Assembly: GCF_011605345.1 (NCBI RefSeq)
Contig: NZ_JAAOXM010000002.1
Coordinates: forward strand, 372,001-436,000
Direction of reading: 5' to 3'
DNA from: Burkholderia sp. D-99
GTDB lineage: Bacteria > Pseudomonadota > Gammaproteobacteria > Burkholderiales > Burkholderiaceae
DNA: 64,000 bases
Under the pieces are notes generated by a model that searched no databases, was not told where the DNA came from, and worked only from the letters and a program-made list of their open reading frames with translations. Each line of letters begins with the position of its first letter. Position 1 is the stretch's first letter. The position numbers were made by a program, and so were the translations under genes. This document shows, one piece after another, positions 56,272 to 64,000 of this stretch.

Positions 56272-56952
56272 TCACGCGAGACCGGTCATCTTCCATTGCT
56301 GCTCGAGCGCGCCCGGCCCGAACTCGAGCGAGCCGCCGAGCGGCTCCGCGAGCGCCTGGAAATACGCGGCTTCCTCGAGGATCAAGATGTACTTCGACAC
56401 GTCGAGGATCGAGGTGCCCCAGAAGGTCGCGCCGCCATTCGCCTCGATGATCGCCGGTACTTCGGGGTCGCGGCGGATCGTGTCGACGATGAAACGCGGC
56501 TCGCCGGGACGGCGATCGACATACACCGGAATCTCGCGGGCGCGCGTGTAGCGCGCGGCCGGCGCATAGCGGATCGGCAGCGGGCGATGCGCGCTCGCCC
56601 ATGCGCCGAGGTACGGGCCGTGCACGTGGATCACGACGCCGACGTCCGGCACCTCGCGGAACACGTCCGCATAGCGTGGCCCGTTGCCGCCCGCGCGCGC
56701 GTCGCCATGCAGCACGTCGCCGTCGAACGTCACGACCACCGGCTGGATCTCCTGCGACGCGGCCCACGGGCTCGGCGCCGACAGCGCGACGACGAGCTCG
56801 GTGCCCGGCACGCGCTGAAACGCCTGGAACGTGTTGGTCGCGGACAGCGTGCGCGTGTCCTTCAGCACGCGCGCGGCCTGCGTGAACTCGCGCGTGGCGC
56901 GCTCGACGAATGCCACGAGTTCGCCGCTGTCGATGGTTGAGGTGACGGACAT
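56272..56952 (-). CDS. Class II aldolase/adducin-family protein
   Basis: A 226-residue protein with the class II aldolase fold: 'SGELVAFVERATREFTQAARVL', 'NTFQAFQRVPGTELVVALSAPSPWAA', 'YADVFREVPDVGVVIHVHGPYLGAW' with the metal-binding His pair, and 'EIPVYVDRRPGEPRFIVDTIRRDPEVPAIIEANGGATFWG'. Members cleave or decarboxylate sugar-like substrates with zinc. The third metal ligand is not obvious. A sigma-54 promoter lies about 70 bases upstream, and the activator gene follows 130 bases downstream in the same direction. A role in degrading the carbon part of a sulfonate such as a sulfo-sugar or sulfolactate is possible but not shown. Confidence 0.82.
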   Translation of the reverse strand: MSVTSTIDSGELVAFVERATREFTQAARVLKDTRTLSATNTFQAFQRVPGTELVVALSAPSPWAASQEIQPVVVTFDGDVLHGDARAGGNGPRYADVFREVPDVGVVIHVHGPYLGAWASAHRPLPIRYAPAARYTRAREIPVYVDRRPGEPRFIVDTIRRDPEVPAIIEANGGATFWGTSILDVSKYILILEEAAYFQALAEPLGGSLEFGPGALEQQWKMTGLA

Positions 56953-57023
56953 GAGAACGGTTTCCTTGATCGGGTGGACAGAGGGGATCGCGTCGCGACG
57001 CCGCGACGCACGCCGACCGGATC

Positions 57024-57039
57024 AGCAGCAATCGTGCCA
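57024..57039 (-). promoter_or_regulatory. Sigma-54 promoter of the aldolase-like gene
   Basis: Minus strand TGGCACG-ATTG-CTGCT; perfect -24 box and the required GC at -12. About 70 bases upstream of the start codon. Confidence 0.75.
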
Positions 57040-57123
57040 GCCGCGCACGCACGCATCGAACGCCCGCGCCACGGTGCGTGCGCACCGGGCACGCCGCACG
57101 CGGCACGAGCCATGCACATGCTG

Positions 57124-57141
57124 CTGTTGCGGGAGCAACAG
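57124..57141. promoter_or_regulatory. Perfect activator palindrome
   Basis: CTGTTGC-GGGA-GCAACAG, identical in both arms to the site at 50987-51004 but with another spacer sequence. It is 85 bases from the minus-strand and 122 bases from the plus-strand sigma-54 element. Confidence 0.75.
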
Positions 57142-57262
57142 CCCGCCGGCCCGGATTGCTGCGCGACGCACAGCCCGTGCCTGCATGCGGCACACGCCGT
57201 ACGACGCAGCGGCCCGTCGCACCGCCCCGTCGCACCGCGCGCCGCACACGCAACAGCTGCGC

Positions 57263-57278
57263 TGGTTCGAAACTTGCG
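57263..57278 (+). promoter_or_regulatory. Sigma-54 promoter of the lipase-like gene
   Basis: TGGTTCG-AAAC-TTGCG, with GG and GC at the right distance and a slightly weaker -24 box. About 67 bases upstream of the start codon. Confidence 0.65.
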
Positions 57279-57345
57279 TCGTGATCGGCCCGCGCCGTGC
57301 AATGTCCGGCGCATCCGATCCGATCTCATCGACCTCCATCCGACC

Positions 57346-58629
57346 ATGATGCTCTTCCCCCCGCGCGGCTGCGCCGCGCGCACGCTGCTGGCTTCCGCAC
57401 TCGCCGTATCGTCGTTCCTTTCACACGCGGCTTCGCCCGGCCGCGTTCCCGCACCCGACCCGCTGCAAGGCGACGGCCGCGTGTCCGCGTTCTACACGTG
57501 GGACCGCGACATTCCGGCGACGCCCGGCGTGCTGCTGCGCACCGAGCCGCTACCCGCGACGCTTGGCCTCGCGAGCGCCGGGCGCCAGTTGCGCATCCTC
57601 TATGCGTCCACCGACGGTGTCGGCGGCCACACGCCGATCGCCGTGTCGGGTGCGCTGTTCGTGCCGCGCGGCACGCCGCCCGCCGGCGGCTGGCCGATCG
57701 TCGCGTGGGCGCACGGCACGTTCGGGATGGCCGATATCTGCGCGCCGTCGTGGTTCGGCCGCTCGTATCGCGACGTGCGTTACCTGAACGCGTGGCTTCA
57801 GCAGGGGTTCGCGGTCGTCGCGACCGACTATCAGGGGCTCGGCACGCCGGGCCCGAATCCGCAGCTCAACAACCGCTCGAACAGCTACACGCTGCTCGAC
57901 AGCGTGCGCGCGGTGCTCGGCGGCGTGCCGGGCCTCGCGAACGAGGTCGTGCTCGTCGGCCAGTCGCAAGGCGGCTCGGCCGTATTCGCGGCGGCCGGCT
58001 ACGCTCCCGCCTATGCGCCCGACCTCGCGATCCGCGCGACCGTCGCCACCGGGACGATCTACAACGCATCGCCCGCCACGCTCGCGTCGCTGCCGAAGTT
58101 CGACAGCGCGTACCGGCGCGATCCCGAGCGCGTCGACCCGACGCTCGCGTACCAGTTCTACTCGGTGCTGTCCGCGCAGCAGATCGACCCGTCGCTGCGT
58201 GCGGACGAAGTGCTGACCGACCAGGCGCTGCCGATCCTCGAACAGGCGCGCATCAGTTGCCTCGCGTCGCTCGAGGACGATGCTGCGCTCGCGCACCTCA
58301 CGCACGCGAACACCGTGAAGCCCGGCGGCGATGCACGGTTGAAGGCATGGTGGGACACGTACCTGACGTACCCGACGCTGAAGATCGCCACGCCCGTCTT
58401 CATCGGCGCGGGCGCGGACGACGGGCTCGCGCCGCTCGAACTCGCGCTCGCGAAGGATGCATGCGCGGCCGGCACGACGGTCGAAGCGCACCTGTACGCG
58501 GGCCGCGAACACAACGGCACCGTGAACGCGTCGCTCGCCGATTCGATCCCGTTCGTGAAGCGCGTGCTCGCCGGCGAGACGATCCGCCCGGTCTGCACGC
58601 CCGCCGCGCAGCAAGCCGCGTCGCAGTAG
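57346..58629 (+). CDS. Secreted lipase-like alpha/beta hydrolase
   Basis: A 427-residue exported hydrolase. Two Met codons open the gene; the signal peptide ends near 'LSHA|ASPG'. The fold is that of the secretory lipase family (LIP type): '[27 protein letters not shown]', '[15 protein letters not shown]', nucleophile Ser in '[18 protein letters not shown]', and '[13 protein letters not shown]' with the acid, then '[13 protein letters not shown]' with a likely catalytic His. It should cleave esters outside the cytoplasm. It is driven by a sigma-54 promoter match shared with the sulfur island, so it may release a sulfur-containing acid or alcohol from an ester. Confidence 0.85.
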   Translation: MMLFPPRGCAARTLLASALAVSSFLSHAASPGRVPAPDPLQGDGRVSAFYTWDRDIPATPGVLLRTEPLPATLGLASAGRQLRILYASTDGVGGHTPIAVSGALFVPRGTPPAGGWPIVAWAHGTFGMADICAPSWFGRSYRDVRYLNAWLQQGFAVVATDYQGLGTPGPNPQLNNRSNSYTLLDSVRAVLGGVPGLANEVVLVGQSQGGSAVFAAAGYAPAYAPDLAIRATVATGTIYNASPATLASLPKFDSAYRRDPERVDPTLAYQFYSVLSAQQIDPSLRADEVLTDQALPILEQARISCLASLEDDAALAHLTHANTVKPGGDARLKAWWDTYLTYPTLKIATPVFIGAGADDGLAPLELALAKDACAAGTTVEAHLYAGREHNGTVNASLADSIPFVKRVLAGETIRPVCTPAAQQAASQ

Positions 58630-58712
58630 CGCGCGCCACGCGCTTTGCACGACGGCACGAATGCATTTCCGAATCCGTTATTGGATCGCGCCGCCGCGCA
58701 TTTTTATACTCG

Positions 58713-58739
58713 TCAGCACTCTCTTCCAAAGAGTGCCAG
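58713..58739 (+). promoter_or_regulatory. CIRCE operator (HrcA binding site) of groESL
   Basis: TCAGCACTC-N9-GAGTGCCAG, the inverted repeat of the CIRCE element (consensus TTAGCACTC-N9-GAGTGCTAA) with changes only at its outer bases, 32 bases upstream of groES. Confidence 0.9.
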
Positions 58740-58771
58740 CCAATTTCGACAGATCAGCACAGGACGAACAA

Positions 58772-59062
58772 ATGAGCCTACGCCCCTTGCACGACCGCGT
58801 GATCGTGAAGCGACTCGACCAAGAAACCACCACCGCGTCGGGCATCGTGATCCCCGACAGCGCCGCGGAAAAGCCCGACCAGGGTGAAGTGATCGCCGTC
58901 GGCCCCGGCCGCAAGGATGCGGACGGCCAGCGCATCGTGCTCGACCTGCAGGTCGGCGAGCGCGTGCTGTTCGGCAAGTACGCGGGCCAGGCAGTCAAGG
59001 TGGACGGCAACGAGTTTCTCGTGCTGCGCGAGGAAGACATCGTCGCAGTCGTCAATCAATAA
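58772..59062 (+). CDS. groES: Co-chaperonin GroES (second copy type)
   Basis: A 96-residue GroES, exactly the family length: '[45 protein letters not shown]', the mobile loop at '[11 protein letters not shown]', and '[26 protein letters not shown]'. The start at 58772 is fixed by this N-terminus. It caps the GroEL cylinder. It stands 12 bases before groEL and under a CIRCE operator, so it is heat-inducible through HrcA. Confidence 0.97.
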   Translation: MSLRPLHDRVIVKRLDQETTTASGIVIPDSAAEKPDQGEVIAVGPGRKDADGQRIVLDLQVGERVLFGKYAGQAVKVDGNEFLVLREEDIVAVVNQ

Positions 59063-60715
<1,653 letters not shown>

Positions 60716-60850
60716 CGGCGTGTCGCGTGTGCCGGTTCGCCGGCATGCGCGGCGGGCGTGCACGGCCCCGTGCATGCACTGCAAGACGCAGGCAACGCGT
60801 GGCGACGAAAGTCGTCACGCGTTTTTTGCATGGGATCGGCGAAACCCGGC

Positions 60851-60874
60851 AGCGTGCCGGCTTGCCGGCACGCT
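60851..60874 (+). terminator. Terminator-like hairpin after groEL
   Basis: Perfect ten-bp stem (60851-60860 with 60865-60874) and a CTTG loop, 44 bases before the LysE start. Not followed by a T-run. Confidence 0.55.
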
Positions 60875-60917
60875 CGGGTAAGATGAACGCCCGTCTCGCC
60901 GCCCTACCGTCCGCGCC

Positions 60918-61532
60918 ATGTCGACCACCATCAACACCTTGCTGCCGCTCGCCGGCGTCCTTTTGCTGAGCGTCGCCAGCCCCGGCCCGAACTTCGTGAT
61001 CGTGACGTCCACCGCGGTCGCGTCACGCCACGCCGGCGTGATGACCGGCCTTGGCCTGTCTGCCGCGTCCGGCACCTGGGCGGCCATCGCGATCGCCGGG
61101 CTCAGCCTGCTGGTCACGCATGTCGCATGGGTGCACACGGCGTTGCGACTGGCGGGCGCCGCCTACCTGATCTGGCTCGGCCTGAAAATGATCCTGACCG
61201 CGCGCAAGCCGTTGCCCGCCGCCGCACCGGCCGCCGCGTCCGACTGGCACGCCGCGAAAAAGGGCTACGTCGTCAGCATGACGAATCCGAAATCGGTCGC
61301 GTTCTACGGGAGCATCTTCGCGCTGATGGTGCCGGCCCATGCGCCGGCATGGCTCGATCTTGCGGTCGTCGCGCTGTCGGTTGCGATATCGGCCGCGTGG
61401 TACTGCACAATGGCGCTGCTTGCATCGCACCCGTCGGTGCGTGCGCTGCTGGTGCGTCGCAAGGCCGTGCTCGATACCGCGGCCGGTCTGCTGCTGATGG
61501 GCGTTGGCGGGCGGATGCTCGCCGGGCGTTGA
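60918..61532 (+). CDS. LysE/RhtB-family amino acid exporter
   Basis: A 204-residue inner-membrane protein with about six segments. The family signature opens it: 'LLPLAGVLLLSVASPGPNFVIVTSTAVASRHAGVMTGLGLSAASG'. Later 'LRLAGAAYLIWLGLKMIL' and 'KKGYVVSMTNPKSVAFYGSIFALMVP' with the conserved Asn-Pro-Lys. Exports amino acids such as threonine, homoserine or related compounds. Stands alone between groEL and an unrelated gene. Confidence 0.9.
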   Translation: MSTTINTLLPLAGVLLLSVASPGPNFVIVTSTAVASRHAGVMTGLGLSAASGTWAAIAIAGLSLLVTHVAWVHTALRLAGAAYLIWLGLKMILTARKPLPAAAPAAASDWHAAKKGYVVSMTNPKSVAFYGSIFALMVPAHAPAWLDLAVVALSVAISAAWYCTMALLASHPSVRALLVRRKAVLDTAAGLLLMGVGGRMLAGR

Positions 61533-61578
61533 TCCACCCGGCTTCCGCTCACTCGTCGAACCTTCACCGCTCCCCGCC

Positions 61579-62871
61579 ATGCCGACTGCACAAACCATTC
61601 TCGACGACTACGAACGCCTCGGCTGGACCGGTAACGATCCGATGTCGCAGATGCTGGCACTTCGACGCGACAATCCGGCCGCGCTCGCGGACCTCGTGAT
61701 CGCATCGTTCGATAGGGTGTTGCCGCATGCAACGTTCCTCGATGCCGCACTCGACCTGATGGACGACATCGCTTTCGCGAAGATTGCGGCCGAAGCGTGG
61801 CAAGACGTCCGCAACGGCGCATGGAACGAGCGGCTCGCGAGCGTGTTGTCGAGCGTGGTGATGCAGACGCCGCAGGTATTTTCCGATCACTGGGACGTGT
61901 TCCTCGACGTCGCCACCACGAAGCGGTCGCCGCGCGTGTACTACGAGGAAAACGCGTGGCGGATGCTCGATCCGGCGACGGTCGAAGCATGGCGTGGCCG
62001 GCTTGCGGACGCCCCCTCCCGCGACGACGCGGCGCACGAACGCGCCATCGCACTGCTGCATTCTCGACATCCGGCAGCCATTCGCGACGCCGCAGCCCGG
62101 TTGTTTCCGGACGATCCCGATAAATGCGCCAACTGGCTCATGTCAGCCGGCTATGCGCAGGAACACGACACGTTGCGCGCGTTGCATGGCGAGTTGCCGC
62201 TGCATATCGACTTCGGCGTGACACTGCGCGCGCCGAGACTCCGCGAGATGCCGAAGTGGAAACGCGAGATTCACGCGCATCATCCAACCTGGCATGCCGG
62301 CGAGGCGCATCGATCGGGCGCGCGCTTCGGCGGCGTGTCGACGCATCGATGCGGCCTGTGTCACGAGCCGCTGCATCGGTTGTTGCGGCTGCCGCACCCC
62401 GTTGAAGCAGGCATCGACAGCACGACGCCCTTGTCGTTCGACACCTGCCTGTCGTGCGTCGGCTGGGAGAGCGACGGCCCGCTGTTCCACCGGCACGACG
62501 ATGCGGGTAACGCGTGTGCGCACCCGTCCCAGCAACGCGACAGCGCGATCCAGCCGGAGTATCCGGCCGCCGCATTCGTGGAGGCAGACGTTGCCCTCTT
62601 CGCCGCACCGGCACGCTGGACGCGGCAGGACTGGGGCGAATCGAACGACCGACAGAACCTGAGCCGTGTCGGCGGCGCGCCGTCGTGGGTGCAGTCGGCG
62701 TGGTATCCCGACTGTCCGGATTGCGGCCGCAAGATGTCATTCGTCATGCAGCTCGATTCCAACCTCCCGCAAACGGACGGCGGCGAATGGCTGTGGGGCA
62801 GCGGCGGCGCGAACTACACGTTCTGGTGTGCGCCGTGCCGCACCAGCGCGCACCTCTGGCAGTGCACGTAG
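61579..62871 (+). CDS. Unknown protein with helical N-terminus and Cys-rich C-terminus
   Basis: A 430-residue soluble protein that I do not recognise. The first 230 residues are helical ('TILDDYERLGWTGNDPMSQMLALRRDNPAALADLV', 'EENAWRMLDPATVEAWRGRL'), perhaps HEAT-like. The second half has several Cys pairs: 'HRCGLCHEPLHRLL', 'FDTCLSCVGWE', 'YPDCPDCGRKMSFVMQLDSN' and 'FWCAPCRTSAHLWQC', suggesting one or more zinc ribbons; the 'GRKMSFVMQLDSN... GGANYTFWC' part resembles the DUF1963-like group. The start at 61579 is 46 bases after LysE. The stop codon (62869-62871) lies at the first unit of a 7-bp repeat array. Confidence 0.7.
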   Translation: MPTAQTILDDYERLGWTGNDPMSQMLALRRDNPAALADLVIASFDRVLPHATFLDAALDLMDDIAFAKIAAEAWQDVRNGAWNERLASVLSSVVMQTPQVFSDHWDVFLDVATTKRSPRVYYEENAWRMLDPATVEAWRGRLADAPSRDDAAHERAIALLHSRHPAAIRDAAARLFPDDPDKCANWLMSAGYAQEHDTLRALHGELPLHIDFGVTLRAPRLREMPKWKREIHAHHPTWHAGEAHRSGARFGGVSTHRCGLCHEPLHRLLRLPHPVEAGIDSTTPLSFDTCLSCVGWESDGPLFHRHDDAGNACAHPSQQRDSAIQPEYPAAAFVEADVALFAAPARWTRQDWGESNDRQNLSRVGGAPSWVQSAWYPDCPDCGRKMSFVMQLDSNLPQTDGGEWLWGSGGANYTFWCAPCRTSAHLWQCT

Positions 62872-62981
62872 CCCTTAGCCCTTAGCCCTTAGCCCTTAGC
62901 ACGTAGCACGTAGCACGTAGCACGTAGCACGTAGCACGCAGCACGCAGCACGCAGCACGCAGCACGCAGCACGCAGCACGC
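62870..62981. repeat. 7-bp tandem repeat array, sixteen units in three blocks
   Basis: Four AGCCCTT units (62870-62897), five AGCACGT units (62898-62932) and seven AGCACGC units (62933-62981), all in register. The array begins inside the stop codon of the preceding gene. The block structure shows stepwise mutation and expansion. Length is likely variable. Confidence 0.95.
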
Positions 62982-63415
62982 AGCATCGTCCCGCACCGAC
63001 CGCGCAACCTTTACGACCTTTTTACTTGCAGCCGCGCGTGCGTTCACTAGAATGTGTTCGCAATCCATCACCGAGTACGCACCATGCGCATCCGAAGTCC
63101 TCGCCCTCCGAGTTGCTTTTCTGCCTGACAGGCAGGACGCCTGCGTCTCTCTTTTCCCGAGCCACCGTCCTGCCAGCAGGCGGACGGTGCGCGTCGTAGT
63201 CCTTCCCGTGCACGCTTGAACACGACGTCGATGCGTTAGCCGCGCATCGCGCAATGCGAGCGTGTTCGCGCGGAAATTCCCGTATCACGACGCGCCATCG
63301 ATCCGCCGCCGCGGCAACGATCGATTGGCATGCCTGCGTCCCGCATGCCGATCTCATCCAGTTTATTTGCATACCTGATTTAACAAACGGAAGTTCCCGA
63401 TACCGGAGCCCGATC
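62872..63415. other. Repeat array and structured leader upstream of the small unknown gene
   Basis: A 544-base region. It starts with the 7-bp repeat array, then an AT-richer stretch (63005-63070) that looks like a promoter, then a candidate leader frame (63084-63128) and two hairpins: CTGCCT-GAC-AGGCAG at 63121-63135 and CGTCC-TGCC-AGCAGGC-GGACG at about 63167-63187. The rest up to 63415 holds nothing I can assign. Confidence 0.5.
63084..63128 (+). CDS. Possible 14-residue Pro/Arg-rich leader peptide
   Basis: Short frame M-R-I-R-S-P-R-P-P-S-C-F-S-A followed by TGA. It sits after a promoter-like AT-rich stretch and runs into two hairpins, an arrangement seen in translation-controlled leaders such as those of magnesium-transport genes. 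No strong Shine-Dalgarno. Function is speculative. Confidence 0.3.
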   Translation: MRIRSPRPPSCFSA

Positions 63416-63787
63416 ATGTTCGAGATCGACAAGCAGTACACCCGCGAATTCATCCACACCGCGTGCGGCGGCAGCAAGCAGGCGTTCCTGCCGACGAAGA
63501 ACGGCAAGGTCGTGGCCGCCTGCCTGCGCACGGACCTCAACCCGCACGCGCCCGACGTGATCCTCTGCGACGGTAGCGCATCCGCGCGGGCGGCCGGCAG
63601 GACGCTCGCCGCGCAACGCGATGCGATTCCGGTGTTCATCCGCATGGCAACCGACGCGTACCGCTTCGTCGGCCAGTACGTCGTCAGCGAATCGCTCACC
63701 GCACCGCTCGACTGCGCACCATTCGTGCGCAACAGCGGCTTCACGTCCGGGCAGATCTCGCGCGTGCTCAAGCTCAAGCGCTGCTGA
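63416..63787 (+). CDS. Small unknown protein, possible PUA/SRA-like fold
   Basis: A 123-residue soluble protein. The start at 63416 is supported by GGAG eight bases upstream; a longer frame exists but lacks any signal. Sequence: 'YTREFIHTACGGSKQAFLPTKNGKVVAACLR', 'DVILCDGSASARAAGRTLAAQRDAIPVFIRM', 'YRFVGQYVVSESL'. The 'GG' turn, the 'VPVFIR... YRFVGQYV' strands and the basic C-terminus recall small SRA/PUA-type modules in restriction-related proteins. This is a weak impression and no function is claimed. A membrane-protein gene follows 58 bases later. Confidence 0.6.
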   Translation: MFEIDKQYTREFIHTACGGSKQAFLPTKNGKVVAACLRTDLNPHAPDVILCDGSASARAAGRTLAAQRDAIPVFIRMATDAYRFVGQYVVSESLTAPLDCAPFVRNSGFTSGQISRVLKLKRC

Positions 63788-63845
63788 CCCGCTTGGCGGG
63801 CGCCTCGCGCGCCTCGTCCCGGTCATCTTTCATACAGGAGCAATC

Positions 63846-64000
63846 ATGCTTGGCCTGACGTTCTGGAAACACGTGATCGGTGCGCGGACCGATGCAATCC
63901 GCGATGACAGGTCGGCTGCACACGACCGGCACCGACGGGTGTCGAGGACGCTCGTGCTGGCCAGCGCCGCGGTGGCGTTCGCGGCGATCGCGTTCGGCGC
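63846..64000 (+). CDS. N-terminal part of a membrane protein (cut by window end)
   Basis: Fifty-one codons to the window end. Start ATG with AGGAG seven bases upstream. A basic, cytosolic N-terminus ('HVIGARTDAIRDDRSAAHDRHRR') is followed by a hydrophobic stretch 'TLVLASAAVAFAAIAFG', probably the first transmembrane segment. The family cannot be told from this fragment. Confidence 0.6.
   Translation, partial: MLGLTFWKHVIGARTDAIRDDRSAAHDRHRRVSRTLVLASAAVAFAAIAFG

Larger units (their letters stand above)
56953..57345. promoter_or_regulatory. Second divergent control region of the island
   Basis: A 393-base gene-free region between the aldolase-like and lipase-like genes. It repeats the layout of the first control region: two outward sigma-54 promoters with one perfect activator palindrome between them, plus an extra half-site GCAACAG at 57250-57256. 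Confidence 0.72.

Overview
The window is GC-rich, densely coded DNA typical of a Burkholderia cepacia complex genome, probably the second chromosome. The strongest taxonomic marker is the convergent rpfF/rpfR pair that makes and senses the diffusible signal BDSF (cis-2-dodecenoic acid). A porin with a C-terminal Phe, many LysR regulators and a curli operon fit the same assignment. Species is not resolvable by reading. No rRNA, tRNA, CRISPR array or insertion sequence was seen.

Layout. 1-4 kb: 5' end of a sugar ABC binding protein, then a hybrid sensor kinase with its OmpR-type regulator. 4-8 kb: a hexamer microsatellite, rpfF and rpfR. 8.5-15.6 kb: a 5-oxoprolinase, an MFS carrier and a DUF1445 (D-glutamate cyclase-like) gene, divergent from a LysR regulator; together a plausible D-glutamate/5-oxoproline catabolic unit. 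15.9-21.5 kb: a type VI secretion module (PAAR, a VgrG with a C-terminal zincin-like extension, and two tandem exported candidate immunity proteins, the second truncated). 21.6-29 kb: a secreted propeller-like protein, then a sulfatase, its formylglycine-generating enzyme, a MetQ-like binding protein and a Cys-cluster protein. 29.2-34.9 kb: an SDR and a curli operon csgEFGBA plus a csgH-like gene. 34.9-41.4 kb: LysR/MDR pair, then porin, amino-acid binding protein and M20 amidohydrolase with a divergent LysR.

41.4-58.6 kb is the most unusual region and reads as one organosulfur-scavenging island. It holds a TonB-dependent receptor, an MFS carrier, three DszB-like desulfinase paralogues, a private TonB-ExbB-ExbD set, an SsuD/DszA-type flavin monooxygenase, an SsuA-like binding protein with two permeases but no ATPase, a sensorless sigma-54 activator resembling SfnR, a class II aldolase-like protein and a secreted lipase-like hydrolase. 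I find five sigma-54 (-24/-12) promoter matches in front of the transcription units and a palindrome CTGTTGC-N4-GCAACAG in both divergent intergenic regions, with a degenerate version before the TonB receptor. Two of the DszB paralogues keep the Cys/His/Arg catalytic triad; the third has Ser and Ile in place of Cys and His, so it is probably not a desulfinase.

58.7-64 kb: a second groES-groEL pair with a CIRCE operator, a LysE-type exporter, a Cys-rich unknown protein whose stop codon sits at the start of a 7-bp repeat array, a structured leader with a short Pro/Arg-rich reading frame, a small unknown protein and the 5' end of a membrane protein.
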